Assembly (NCBI GenBank): GCA_905478195.1
Contig: CAJQHM010000061.1
Location: 1-33,914, forward strand
Direction of reading: 5' to 3'
DNA from: an uncultured Pseudomonadales bacterium
GTDB lineage: Bacteria; Pseudomonadota; Gammaproteobacteria; Pseudomonadales; Pseudohongiellaceae
DNA: 33,914 bases
Each line of letters begins with the position of its first letter. Position 1 is the stretch's first letter. Below are positions 1 to 8,137 of the stretch, piece by piece. The notes under the pieces are model-generated. The model saw only the letters and a list, made by a program, of their open reading frames with translations, was not told the DNA's origin and did not search any database. Position numbers and translations under genes: made by a program.

Positions 1-126
1 CCAGACGCCATCTGCGACTTCTTCGAAACGATGACTGTCTGACTCGACCACTCTCCCCTGCGCTGAAAGCAGGGTTGGCATTAGCAGAAGAATTAAAAAG
101 GCCGTTAAGATTTTTCTAAAGTTCAT
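1..126 (-). CDS. Exported protein, 5' end only (possibly MBL-fold hydrolase)
   Basis: Only the first 42 codons lie in the window; the gene continues past position 1. The ATG at 126-124 is preceded by AAGGA with a 7-nt spacer. The product starts with a clear Sec signal peptide: a short basic n-region (MNFRK), a hydrophobic stretch of about 14 residues, and a likely cleavage after LLSAQ. The visible mature end contains EEVADGVW. Phrases of the type 'VADGVY/W' occur near the start of many periplasmic metallo-beta-lactamase-fold hydrolases, so that is my best guess, but no metal ligand is visible. Export is well supported; the function is inference. Confidence 0.55.
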   Translation of the reverse strand, partial: MNFRKILTAFLILLLMPTLLSAQGRVVESDSHRFEEVADGVW

Positions 127-543
127 ACTGAATTCCTTCATAGGACTGTTTTAATCGTGTTCGAAGTCTCTATATCGCCGCCGCCAGAAAGCTTGGCAAC
201 TACTCCATAACATTCTCAACTGCCTCAAACCCTGCCGAAAAAAAACTGAAACAGTTCGTAACCTAATCATAGCTGGCCTCGTCTAAGGCCATAATGTGAG
301 AGTGTTGGCGAAAACTTCTGCACATTAGCGCATAGCCATAACCCTGTAAAGAATCGAGGATTGCGGCGAGACGCACCACTTACAGTGGTGAAAACGACCA
401 ATAGCCAAAGCGGGCAGAGACCGGGAATCAACATAACTTGTTGTTTTTATTGACTAATTAATATTGGCGCGCATTTTGCTGACTTATACAGCATGGCGCA
501 ATAGCCACTCAGAATGAGCAATAAGAACGAAAGGAGACGAAAC
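127..543. other. Divergent intergenic region, 417 bp
   Basis: This separates two divergently transcribed exported-protein genes. I see no convincing small ORF or RNA gene. It holds a perfect 7-bp inverted repeat at 374-390 and a weak 5-bp one (TGGCC/GGCCA) around 274-292. On the minus strand TTGCCA (199-194) and TATAGA (174-169) could be a -35/-10 pair, but the 19-bp spacer is long. On the plus strand TTGACT (450-455) and TTATAC (484-489) are too far apart to form one promoter. Confidence 0.5.
374..390. repeat. Perfect 7-bp inverted repeat, possible operator
   Basis: The arms CACCACT and AGTGGTG flank a 3-nt centre. The element lies about 150 bp upstream of the repeat-protein gene. It has no T-tract, so it is not a terminator. 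The dyad shape suits a dimeric DNA-binding protein, but no regulator can be named. Confidence 0.35.
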
Positions 544-1215
544 ATGAAAGAAGTGAGCCATACAATGAAATTAAGCGCGGCGACTATGCTGGCCATGCTG
601 CTTGGAAGCTACCTCTATTCCTCGTCCGTCGATGCGGCCGAACTACGAGATATCTCGAAGGTAAACGGCGGCATTCGAGTGTCTGCCGAAGAGCAGGTGG
701 GAGATATTTCTTCAATCAATGGCGGCATCGATCTAGGCAGTGGCGCCAGTGCGGATCTACTTGGTACGGTTAACGGTGCCATTGAGCTTGATGAGCGCGT
801 CGAAATCACAGGAGCGGAAACTGTCAATGGCGGCATTCGAGTTAGCTCAGATGTAACCTTACACGGGTCGCTGACGACAGTGAATGGCGGTATTCAGACT
901 AACCCCGGCACTGAAATTGAGAGACGAGTCAGCACCGTGAATGGAAAAATCAGACTAAGAGATACGCGTGTCGGAGAGGACGTCCAAACCAGCAATGGTG
1001 ATATTTTCCTAACCGATGGCAGCATCATCGAGGGCGACATTGTCGTGAAGGGCCGGCGATCCTGGCTCAATCGAATCTTTGGCTTCGAAGGCAGAAACTC
1101 CAGAATCATTATCGATTCCAACTCTGCCGTAAGGGGTGATATTCACCTGTATCGCGAAGTCGACCTCGACATAGCCGATGGAGCCGAAGTCGGAGACGTG
1201 ATCGAACATTTCTGA
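544..1215 (+). CDS. Secreted beta-helix-like repeat protein (VNGG repeats)
   Basis: This 223-residue protein has an N-terminal signal peptide (hydrophobic residues about 9-24, likely cleavage near SVDAA). I chose the ATG at 544 because AAGGAG sits 7 nt upstream; an in-frame ATG at 514 lacks such a site. The mature part carries seven copies of a [V/I/S]NG[G/A/K/D]I motif, with Asn at residues 41, 59, 77, 95, 114, 133 and 151. That spacing of 18, 18, 18, 19, 19 and 18 residues is what one rung of a right-handed beta-solenoid needs, as in DUF4097-like or bactofilin-like folds. After the repeats come a Trp/Arg-containing loop (about 170-185) and two more strand-like turns. There is no membrane anchor after the signal. 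I infer a rigid periplasmic or surface beta-helix; the binding partner is unknown. It ends at a strong terminator. Confidence 0.8.
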   Translation: MKEVSHTMKLSAATMLAMLLGSYLYSSSVDAAELRDISKVNGGIRVSAEEQVGDISSINGGIDLGSGASADLLGTVNGAIELDERVEITGAETVNGGIRVSSDVTLHGSLTTVNGGIQTNPGTEIERRVSTVNGKIRLRDTRVGEDVQTSNGDIFLTDGSIIEGDIVVKGRRSWLNRIFGFEGRNSRIIIDSNSAVRGDIHLYREVDLDIADGAEVGDVIEHF

Positions 1216-1239
1216 TCCGCCGATCTTCTTATTGTCCAA

Positions 1240-1267
1240 AAAAAACGGGTCAAATGACCCGTTTTTT
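1240..1267. terminator. Bidirectional Rho-independent terminator
   Basis: A 13-bp perfect stem (arms 1240-1252 and 1255-1267) has the core ACGGGTCA/TGACCCGT with an A-run on one side and a T-run on the other. It therefore gives a GC-rich hairpin plus U-tract on both strands. It lies 24 nt after the stop of the plus-strand repeat protein and 19 nt after the stop of the minus-strand acyl-CoA ligase, so it serves both convergent genes. Confidence 0.9.
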
Positions 1268-1286
1268 AATTCCGGTATTACTTGGG

Positions 1287-2933
1287 CTACTTCTTAACTG
1301 CATAGCCAACCTGCTCAGCTTTCTCACGCAAAAGATATTTCTGCACCTTCCCTGTCGATGTCTTCTCGATAGGACCGAATACCACCTTCTTTGGAATCTT
1401 AAAACCCGCAAGCTCTTCCCGGCAATAGGCTATCAGCTCATCGACCCCCATTTCCTGATCTGATTTGAGAGAGACAAATGCGCAGGGCACTTCCCCCCAC
1501 TTCTCATCAGTACTCGCCACAACGGCAGCCTCTAGTATCTTCGGATGCTTAAACAGCACCGACTCAACCTCGAGCGAAGATATATTCTCGCCGCCTGAGA
1601 TAATAATATCTTTAGACCGATCCTTTATCTGCGTGTAGCCGTCTTCGTACCATACAGCCAGGTCACCGGAATGGAACCAACCGCCCTCGAATGACGCCTG
1701 GGTTGTCTTCGGGTTCTTCAGATACCCCTTCATGACCAGATTGCCGCGCATGAAGATTTCCCCCATGGTCTTTCCGTCCTTGGGAACCGGCTCAAGCGTC
1801 TGGGGATCTGCAACCATCAATTCATCCTGCAGCGGCGCTCTGACACCCTGCCTGGCCAGTAGCTCGGCCCTATCGTCGATAGACAAGTCAGCCCAATCAT
1901 CTTGGGGTGCGCAGACCACACAGGGGCCATAAGTCTCGGTTAGGCCATAGACATGGGTTACTTCGAAGCCCATGTTTTCCATGCTCGCTATAACCGCAGC
2001 CGGTGGGGCCGCTCCTGCAGTCATCGCCTTAATTCCTTTTGCCAAACCAACTTTCAGACTCTCATCGGCATTGACGATCGTATTCAACACAACCGGAGCG
2101 CCGCAGAAGTGGGTAACGGCATGCTCCTTCATAGATTCGAAGATCGCCGCGTCGCGAACATGACGAAGACAGACGCTAGTGCCCGCTGCCGCAGCCAAGC
2201 CCCAAGGGAAACACCAGCCGTTGCAGTGAAACATCGGAAGAGTCCACAAATACACGGGATGGGCAGTCATATCCCAACACATATTATTTGATATAGCGTT
2301 TAGATAGGCCCCGCGATGGTGAAACACAACACCCTTGGGGTCGCCCGTTGTTCCCGACGTATAGTTCAAGGAAATTGCCTGCCACTCATCATCAATCTGA
2401 AAGCAGCTGTAACTATCATCACCCTGGCCTATGAAGTCTTCATAGTTCTGCGAACCCAACAGCTCTCCTCCGGAGAAAGAGGGGTCATCAATATCGATTA
2501 CCAATATATCGTTTGGTAAAAGCTCCAGGACCGCCTTAATCGTCTCGCTGTACTCCCTGTCGGTAAACAATACCCTCGCCTCGGCATGCTCCAAAATGAA
2601 TGCTATTGCTTTAGCATCGAGACGCACATTCAATGCATTGAGCACTGCGCCAGCCATGGGGACGCCAAAGTGCCCTTCAAATGTCTCAGGGGTATTTGCC
2701 CCCATGAAGGCGACCGTGTCGCCCTTGCCTATACCTATCTTCAACAGAGCCGAAGCCAGAAGACAACAGCGCTTGTATGTCTCAGCCCAGGTATAGGTTT
2801 TATCACCATGAATGAGAGAAACTTTCTTCGGATATACACTAGAACAACGCTCTATAAAACTCAGCGGAGTTAGATGTGCGAAATTGGCTTGGTTCTGATC
2901 GAGATCGATCTCATAAATATTTCTACTATTCAT
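1287..2933 (-). CDS. Acyl-CoA synthetase (AMP-forming ligase)
   Basis: This 548-residue ANL-superfamily enzyme activates a carboxylic acid to its CoA thioester through an acyl-adenylate, in the cytoplasm. Visible motifs are the phosphate loop YTSGTTGDPKGV (about 191-202), YGLTETYGP, GWFHSGDL, the hinge region KDRSKDIIISGGENIS, and the C-terminal catalytic lysine in STGK (K529). The N-terminal LTPLSFIERC and the HFGVPMAGAV segment fit the short/medium-chain acyl-activating branch rather than classic long-chain FadD; the exact substrate cannot be read from sequence. I chose the ATG at 2933 over a TTG at 2996 because it gives the usual family length and has AGGAA upstream, though with a long 12-nt gap. 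The nearest upstream gene ends 133 nt away, so the ligase may have its own promoter. Confidence 0.92.
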   Translation of the reverse strand: MNSRNIYEIDLDQNQANFAHLTPLSFIERCSSVYPKKVSLIHGDKTYTWAETYKRCCLLASALLKIGIGKGDTVAFMGANTPETFEGHFGVPMAGAVLNALNVRLDAKAIAFILEHAEARVLFTDREYSETIKAVLELLPNDILVIDIDDPSFSGGELLGSQNYEDFIGQGDDSYSCFQIDDEWQAISLNYTSGTTGDPKGVVFHHRGAYLNAISNNMCWDMTAHPVYLWTLPMFHCNGWCFPWGLAAAAGTSVCLRHVRDAAIFESMKEHAVTHFCGAPVVLNTIVNADESLKVGLAKGIKAMTAGAAPPAAVIASMENMGFEVTHVYGLTETYGPCVVCAPQDDWADLSIDDRAELLARQGVRAPLQDELMVADPQTLEPVPKDGKTMGEIFMRGNLVMKGYLKNPKTTQASFEGGWFHSGDLAVWYEDGYTQIKDRSKDIIISGGENISSLEVESVLFKHPKILEAAVVASTDEKWGEVPCAFVSLKSDQEMGVDELIAYCREELAGFKIPKKVVFGPIEKTSTGKVQKYLLREKAEQVGYAVKK

Positions 2934-3066
2934 GGTCGCAGATATTCCTGTTTTACTATTCAATTTTAGTGTTTTGTTTATTATTTTTTCAGTCAATCGA
3001 CTTATTTTTTTACAGCGAATCGAGGGGCGGCGCTCTCGTTAGACTAACGCCACAGACAGCAACTTC

Positions 3067-4968
3067 CTATATAAAATCCATATCCCCTGCCGTCAACCAC
3101 CAAGCGCCGTCGAGCAGCTCGGCGCTAGGCCCAGGGTTCCAGCTATTACAGGGTATCTCAATACCCAATTCATTCACAATCGCATCCCCAGTTAAGGCCT
3201 TATCTACACCCGAGCTAGTGAGCCACAGGCGTAACTCACTGCCGCCGCCAGCTCCGCTAAGCTGCTGATTTAAAATAGTAATTGCATTTTTCATAAGCGC
3301 CACAGGGCAGATTAGATCCATTATTAGCTTGCCGCCGGCGTGGTCCTTCAAGACGGCGAAGGCGATTGGCTTAACCCTGGCATTTTCTCTTAGAAATACG
3401 CAGCGATACTGATTCGCCTTCGAGAAGGGATGGCTAATATAACGATGCGCGATGTAGTCGGCATCACGAACTCCGACAATACCTTTCTCGTAGTCAACCT
3501 TCATCGATTCCCAGAGCTGGTCCAGGTCACTTCGAGAGCCAAGGTCCTGTGGGTTATATTCCACCAGACAATAGCGTGTCTGCTCTGTAGATGTATCTGC
3601 TTTGCCGTAGACAATCTCCACGAAGTCATCGGTTTTTTCATATAGGCCGAGGCGCTTGGATATATTCATTGTCTTCTGATTCGGAAACCCAAACCCCAAT
3701 AGGTGGCTCACGGTATTACCAATTTCTCGTTCCAGAAAAGTAGCAGCTACTTCAAAAAAAAGACTGCCCTTGCCGTATTGTTTTCGAATACTGGGATGCA
3801 CCATCACATCGCAGGGCTGAATCGCCATAGATTCTTCACCGAAGTAAATGATCTTGCGGGGTGCTCCGCCATAGTGAGCAACGATGTGGCTCTGCTTACC
3901 TAATCTCGCCACAACGCATTTTCCATCTCCCTGGCCATATTTCCAATTCCAGAGGTCCTCATCGAAACCGACCTTAAAACTTTCTTCGAAAAGCTCTGCA
4001 ACCTCTCGCGGCTCGAACGATTGAATATCCCCGAACTCCACATTAGCCCATTCGTTCGCACTGCTCAAATCGCGCTGCAATGAAAGCAGTCGAAAGCCTC
4101 GCCTGCCTGACGCATACTCTTCCTGCATCTTTCGAAATTCTAATTCCATGTCAGCCAGATCGACTTGAGCGCAGACACCTTCTTCCACGAGTTTCTGCCC
4201 ATGGCTGTCAATAAGTGGCCGAACTTGCTCAAGCGTTTTCATCGCACTTGAAGAAAGATCCAAAGTCTCAAGTGGTACAAAACCCAACCGCCTGGAAAGT
4301 TGGTCGAAGGAAGTGAAATTTGGAAGTGCTGAATATTCGATCTGCGAATCATCGTGGAGAAATTCGCCGAATAGAATGAGACGACCGGACTCTCCCAGCA
4401 CATCACGGCTCTTACTTAGGATCGCCATCTGATCCAGATAGCGAATTGACCCCTCATGAACCAGCACATCAGTCGATGCCGCAGGCGCGTATGCTACAAA
4501 ATCCTCACCCACGTGGCGAAAACTTGTTGGCACATCGCCACCCGTAACTAGCAGTTTTGCAGACCCGATCCAGAGTATCGAACGGCCTGCCTCGGCCAAT
4601 TCTCTGGCCAGGGGAAGCAGAGTATCACCGACGACGAGGATGTCGGCGCCGGAATCAGTCATCCCCAGCAGTTCGACTAGCCTCGCTGCAAATCGATGCT
4701 GGGCATCGAGCAGCACTGCAGAAGGCTCAAGGTTCCTAGCTTTTGAGTCTGCGAAAAGGCCGAAGTGCTGCAAGTAAAGCTCACCAAACTCAAGTTCGAG
4801 AACCCTGCTTAGCAAATTCAGAGTGGTTAGTTTGGAGCTAGCTGTCATAACGGAGTCGCGGGATAGAGTCTTCTGGTTTTTCTGGGTAATTTTCTCTTGG
4901 CGATGCAATATAACCCGCCCTTGCTCCATTGCATAGCCCAGTTCTGTGCACCCGAATACCTGCGGCAT
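3067..4968 (-). CDS. Degenerate methyltransferase-like / GNAT fusion protein
   Basis: As drawn the protein has 633 residues. Residues about 60-250 look like a class I methyltransferase-type Rossmann fold (ILVVGDTLLPLARELAEAG, then a beta strand LILFGEF), but the glycine-rich SAM loop is poor, so activity is doubtful. Residues about 320-500 resemble a GNAT acyltransferase: the FGFPNQKTM segment, the preceding DVMVHPSIRKQYGKG with its R/K-x-x-G/K-type acyl-CoA loop, and a WNWKYG motif seen in Eis-like GNATs. The rest (about 500-633) may be a second half-domain. The start is uncertain: ATG at 4968, 4929 and 4848 are all in frame, none has a strong SD, and the first 40 residues look unconserved, so 4848 (MTASSKL) is a serious alternative. 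Divergent from regB. No substrate can be named. Confidence 0.75.
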   Translation of the reverse strand: MPQVFGCTELGYAMEQGRVILHRQEKITQKNQKTLSRDSVMTASSKLTTLNLLSRVLELEFGELYLQHFGLFADSKARNLEPSAVLLDAQHRFAARLVELLGMTDSGADILVVGDTLLPLARELAEAGRSILWIGSAKLLVTGGDVPTSFRHVGEDFVAYAPAASTDVLVHEGSIRYLDQMAILSKSRDVLGESGRLILFGEFLHDDSQIEYSALPNFTSFDQLSRRLGFVPLETLDLSSSAMKTLEQVRPLIDSHGQKLVEEGVCAQVDLADMELEFRKMQEEYASGRRGFRLLSLQRDLSSANEWANVEFGDIQSFEPREVAELFEESFKVGFDEDLWNWKYGQGDGKCVVARLGKQSHIVAHYGGAPRKIIYFGEESMAIQPCDVMVHPSIRKQYGKGSLFFEVAATFLEREIGNTVSHLLGFGFPNQKTMNISKRLGLYEKTDDFVEIVYGKADTSTEQTRYCLVEYNPQDLGSRSDLDQLWESMKVDYEKGIVGVRDADYIAHRYISHPFSKANQYRCVFLRENARVKPIAFAVLKDHAGGKLIMDLICPVALMKNAITILNQQLSGAGGGSELRLWLTSSGVDKALTGDAIVNELGIEIPCNSWNPGPSAELLDGAWWLTAGDMDFI

Positions 4969-4992
4969 ATTGTCCCAATTACTCTAGCTGGC

Positions 4993-5020
4993 TTGGTTCA
5001 GCCTGCCATTGGGGTAGAAT
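4993..5020 (+). promoter_or_regulatory. Candidate promoter of regB-like gene
   Basis: TTGGTT (4993-4998), a 16-bp spacer and TAGAAT (5015-5020) form a plausible sigma-70 promoter. The -10 matches consensus at 5 of 6 positions, the -35 only at 3. The expected start of transcription, about 7 nt after the -10, falls on the ATG at 5027, which has no SD. This suggests a leaderless mRNA. Confidence 0.4.
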
Positions 5021-5026
5021 AGCGAA

Positions 5027-6355
5027 ATGATGGCACAATCTAAATTTTCCGAGTTCCTGAGCTACTTCATCCTAATCTCCTCCGATGGAGTGAGCCTGGG
5101 CCGGCAGGGTTTACAGCGACTCTTGTTGCTGCGCACATTCGTTACTGCATCCAGCGTGATTGCAGTGCTAGCGCTCCATGTTTTATCCGAGATAGAGATT
5201 CCGGTTATATTCATTGTCTATCTACTTAGCGGAATCGTAATTTCCGTGCTGTTTGGGTACTGGCGCCTCGCAACCTCGAAATTTGTTAGCAACTTCGAAC
5301 TGTTCTGCCACATCCTAGTTGACGTGTTCTTCTTACTTGCTCTGTTACTCAACACTGGCGGGGCAAGCAATCCCCTCATCTCCTACTTGCTTGTCTTACT
5401 TGCACTGACAGCAACCTTGTTACCGCAATCCTATGTGAATGTATTTTCGGTAGGCGGCATTCTGATCTACACCTCGTTTCTGCTTCTGGATCTATCCTCA
5501 GATAACAAGATGGCGATGTCTCCAGAGAATGAAGTCATGACATTCCAGCTTCACCTCGTGGGCATGTGGGTGATATTCCTAGTGAGCGCAATTCTCATCT
5601 CTGTACTGATCACGCGCATGGCAAAGGCGATCAAAGTTCGCGAACTAAATCTCGCCGAGGCGCGCGAGAATGAGCTGCGTAATGAGCAACTGGTCGCCAT
5701 CGGAACACTCGCCGCTGGCACAGCACATGCCCTGGGTACTCCACTTTCCACAATGGCTGTATTACTCACCGAGTTAGATAATCTGGATGCCGAATCACTC
5801 AGAGCAAGCGATATCAAAAGCGACATATCACTACTCAGACAACAAGTGACTCGCTGTAAGAATTCACTCACTCAACTTATTCGTTATTACAACAAGGACA
5901 ATCCCGAGGAAGTAGAAGAGATCCCTCTAAAGGCCTTCGTTGAAGACATTCAGGATTATATCGTGAATATTCATCCTGCCAGCGCTATCGATTTCGACTT
6001 CGATAGCAACACTGACGAAGTTGTAACTTCGAACCTAAGTGTTAAGCATGCCGTGATTAACATCATCGAAAATGCCATCAAGGCAGCCCATAGCAATGTG
6101 AATGTCAGCTTTCATGTTACAACTGACACTCCTGCACTTTTCGAAATCTCCATCAAAGATGATGGACCTGGAATTCCCAGCGAAGTAATGGAAAAACTAG
6201 GCGATCCGTTCATTTCAAGCCGCAAGGAGAGTATGGGCCTCGGAATATTTCTCGCGAACGCGGCTATAGAACGCCTGAACGGCTCTATCGAAATGGTAAA
6301 CATGAAGGAAGGTGGAGCACTCAGCATCATCCGCCTTCCCCAGACCACGCAATAG
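5027..6355 (+). CDS. regB: RegB/PrrB/RoxS-type redox sensor histidine kinase
   Basis: This 442-residue membrane kinase has about six hydrophobic segments in residues 33-198, a short linker, then a catalytic core. The H-box TAHALGTPLSTM carries the phospho-accepting His234. Next come the N-box (NIIENAIKAA), G1 (DDGPGIP) and G2 (GLGIFLA). Two features mark the RegB family: the heptad GGASNPL at 111-117, matching the quinone-responsive GGxxNPF motif with Leu for Phe, and Cys277 in VTRCKNSL downstream of the H-box, where RegB has its redox-active cysteine. In characterised members the kinase responds to quinone redox state and controls respiration and related pathways. The cognate regulator gene starts 43 nt downstream. 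Neither ATG at 5027 nor 5030 has an SD. The symbol follows family names; RoxS or PrrB would be equally correct. Confidence 0.9.
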   Translation: MMAQSKFSEFLSYFILISSDGVSLGRQGLQRLLLLRTFVTASSVIAVLALHVLSEIEIPVIFIVYLLSGIVISVLFGYWRLATSKFVSNFELFCHILVDVFFLLALLLNTGGASNPLISYLLVLLALTATLLPQSYVNVFSVGGILIYTSFLLLDLSSDNKMAMSPENEVMTFQLHLVGMWVIFLVSAILISVLITRMAKAIKVRELNLAEARENELRNEQLVAIGTLAAGTAHALGTPLSTMAVLLTELDNLDAESLRASDIKSDISLLRQQVTRCKNSLTQLIRYYNKDNPEEVEEIPLKAFVEDIQDYIVNIHPASAIDFDFDSNTDEVVTSNLSVKHAVINIIENAIKAAHSNVNVSFHVTTDTPALFEISIKDDGPGIPSEVMEKLGDPFISSRKESMGLGIFLANAAIERLNGSIEMVNMKEGGALSIIRLPQTTQ

Positions 6356-6398
6356 ATGCAGATTAAAGCCACGACGCTAGCAATGAAGAGCATTAACA

Positions 6399-6944
6399 AT
6401 GGATAGGAAACACATACTGCTGGTAGAGGATGACGAGGTTTTTTCCCGAGTAATGAGCCGGGCCCTTTTACATCGCGGCTATGAAATCTCTCACGCAGCC
6501 AACGAAGAAGATGCCTCGCAGCTCATCGAGAGTTCGCATGTTAACTATGCCATTCTGGATCTGAACCTGGGCGGCCACACCTCGCTGGGCTTGATCGCTC
6601 CACTAAAACGAAGCAATCCAGATAGTCGCATTCTTATACTCACCGGTTACGCGAGTATCACCACTGCCGTTGAGGCAATTAAACTGGGCGCAGACAACTA
6701 TCTAGCGAAACCTGCGGACGCAGATGAAATACTAAGCGCGCTGTTGAATAACGAACAATCAAGCACCCCTGTCGATTCTGAAGCCGCCCATCTCGAACCC
6801 ATGTCTGTTCGCCGTCTAGAATGGGAACATATACAGAAAGTTCTCAATGAGAATGACGGCAATATTTCCGAAACCGCGAGACAACTAAAAATGCACCGCC
6901 GCACTCTGCAGAGGAAGTTGCAGAAAAGACCCGTTGCAAAATAG
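6399..6944 (+). CDS. regA: RegA/PrrA/RoxR-type response regulator
   Basis: This 181-residue protein is a receiver plus DNA-binding domain. The receiver has the acidic pair E10/D11-D12, phospho-acceptor Asp54 (ILDLNLGG), the conserved Thr82 in LTGYAS and Lys104 in LAKPADADE; the last two phrases are near-diagnostic for the RegA/ActR/PrrA/RoxR family. The C-terminal Fis-type helix-turn-helix reads NISETARQLKMHRRTLQRKL, again typical of the family, and WEHIQKVL precedes it. It is co-transcribed with the sensor gene and probably takes its phosphate. A modest GAAGAG site lies 8 nt upstream of the ATG. The senC gene often found beside this pair in alphaproteobacteria is absent here. Confidence 0.92.
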   Translation: MDRKHILLVEDDEVFSRVMSRALLHRGYEISHAANEEDASQLIESSHVNYAILDLNLGGHTSLGLIAPLKRSNPDSRILILTGYASITTAVEAIKLGADNYLAKPADADEILSALLNNEQSSTPVDSEAAHLEPMSVRRLEWEHIQKVLNENDGNISETARQLKMHRRTLQRKLQKRPVAK

Positions 6945-6975
6945 CGCCAGTTTTCAGGGAGAGACACTTAACTGG

Positions 6976-7767
6976 TTACCGACGACCTAGAGGAGTCATA
7001 GTCAGATGCCTCCCCCCATCTACAATTAGCGTTTCACCGGTCACAACCTGTGGCCCACTAATAAAATGCAAGATAGCATCCGCTACGGTATCCGGTGTTG
7101 CTGTAACACCTAATGGAGAATTTCTACGATGAAAGTCCATCAGCTCCTCGTACTTCTCATCGCCAAGTCCCTCGCGAAGCCAATCGCCCTCGATAAAACC
7201 CGGACACACCGCATTGATTCTTAATTTTGGCCCCAGCGCTCTCGCCAGAGACAGAGTCATAGTCACCAGGGCACCCTTCGATGCGGCATAGGCCACCGAG
7301 CTTCCGATCCCGGTAACTGCAGCCGTGGAAGCGACATTTACCACGGCACCGCCACCCTCTTGAGACTTCATCTGCTCGCTTACGGCACGAATCATCTGGT
7401 AGCTGCCTATGACATTCACCGCGTAAATACGCTGAAAATCATCGCTGCTCAGTCCATCGAGGTTGGAGTGATCGACAAATTTGGTGGTACCTGCGTTGTT
7501 GACGAGAATATCGACTCGCCCCCACTTCTCGATAGCCTCTGTAGCCATCGCGACACAGTTCGCGTCCTCGGCAACACTGCCGCCAAAAACCAGGCACTCT
7601 ACCCCCATAGCCCGACACTCTTCTGCTACAGCCTCGGCTCCGGCTGAATTAGAATTGTAATTGATGAGCACATGGCAGCCCTCGCCAGCTAGCAGTTTTG
7701 CAGTTGCGGCGCCGACTCCACTACTTGAACCGGTGATAATCGCAACTGAGTTCTTCAAATCTTTCAC
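6976..7767 (-). CDS. Short-chain dehydrogenase/reductase (FabG-like)
   Basis: This 263-residue classical SDR is an NAD(P)(H)-dependent oxidoreductase of a hydroxy/keto group in the cytoplasm. The nucleotide-binding TGSSSGVG lies at 12-19, NNAG at about 90-93, and the catalytic Ser147, Tyr160 and Lys164 (YAASK). The C-terminus has the common VTGETLIVDGG strand. The start is GTG at 7767, supported by GAGGA about 9 nt upstream. It is convergent with the regA-like gene, 31 nt away, with no visible terminator between them. It resembles 3-oxoacyl-ACP reductase, but so do many SDRs of other specificity, and no fatty-acid synthesis genes sit beside it. Substrate unassigned. Confidence 0.88.
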   Translation of the reverse strand: MKDLKNSVAIITGSSSGVGAATAKLLAGEGCHVLINYNSNSAGAEAVAEECRAMGVECLVFGGSVAEDANCVAMATEAIEKWGRVDILVNNAGTTKFVDHSNLDGLSSDDFQRIYAVNVIGSYQMIRAVSEQMKSQEGGGAVVNVASTAAVTGIGSSVAYAASKGALVTMTLSLARALGPKLRINAVCPGFIEGDWLREGLGDEKYEELMDFHRRNSPLGVTATPDTVADAILHFISGPQVVTGETLIVDGGRHLTMTPLGRR

Positions 7768-8137
7768 AGGTATTGATCCTCGTTAAATTAAAATCCTTAG
7801 CTAGGGTGAAATTAGCACAGTTTCGCGGCAATTCCAGCCAAATCTTATAGCCGGGAAAATGCGCTAAAGGCACGAATTTAAAGGACAAATGCATTGCATT
7901 TGACTTTTAGATAGTTACAATACGTAACACTTTTGCGCCATGACCGCCAGGCAATTAGCTAACACACAAAATTCAGCTAATTTGAGCGTTTTAACAACAA
8001 GGATGATCAAGCCAAATATCGACTTAGCAGCCATTTTCTCAGGCGCAATGACTACCTGCGCCACTACGGCAAAGCGATGGGGCACGATTCCCGATACCGA
8101 ACCACAGAGTCTATAGATTAACTCATCGGAGATTGCA
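7768..8137. other. Divergent intergenic region, 370 bp
   Basis: This lies between the SDR (minus) and the RND adaptor (plus). It contains the palindrome and promoter candidate at 7887-7921. The only small plus-strand ORF, ATG 8003 to stop 8116 (37 codons), has AAGG touching the ATG and thus no usable SD, so I do not call it. No RNA gene seen. Confidence 0.5.
7887..7921 (+). promoter_or_regulatory. Candidate promoter overlapped by a palindrome
   Basis: TTGCAT (7894-7899), a 16-bp spacer and TACAAT (7916-7921) form a possible sigma-70 promoter reading toward the RND genes. A perfect 7-bp inverted repeat, AAATGCA and TGCATTT around one central T (7887-7901), overlaps the -35. This arrangement suits repression of the efflux genes by a dimeric regulator. 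No regulator gene lies next to it. Confidence 0.4.

Noticed and set aside
450-489. TTGACT and TTATAC as a promoter for the repeat protein
   Set aside because: The 28-bp spacing is far too long for one sigma-70 promoter, and other pairings are too short.
2934-2996. TTG at 2996 as the start of the acyl-CoA ligase
   Set aside because: It would add 21 Lys/Asn-rich residues without family support and has no SD; ATG 2933 fits the family length.
8003-8116. 37-codon ORF upstream of the RND adaptor
   Set aside because: The purine run touches the ATG, so there is no usable ribosome site, and the peptide has no recognisable feature.
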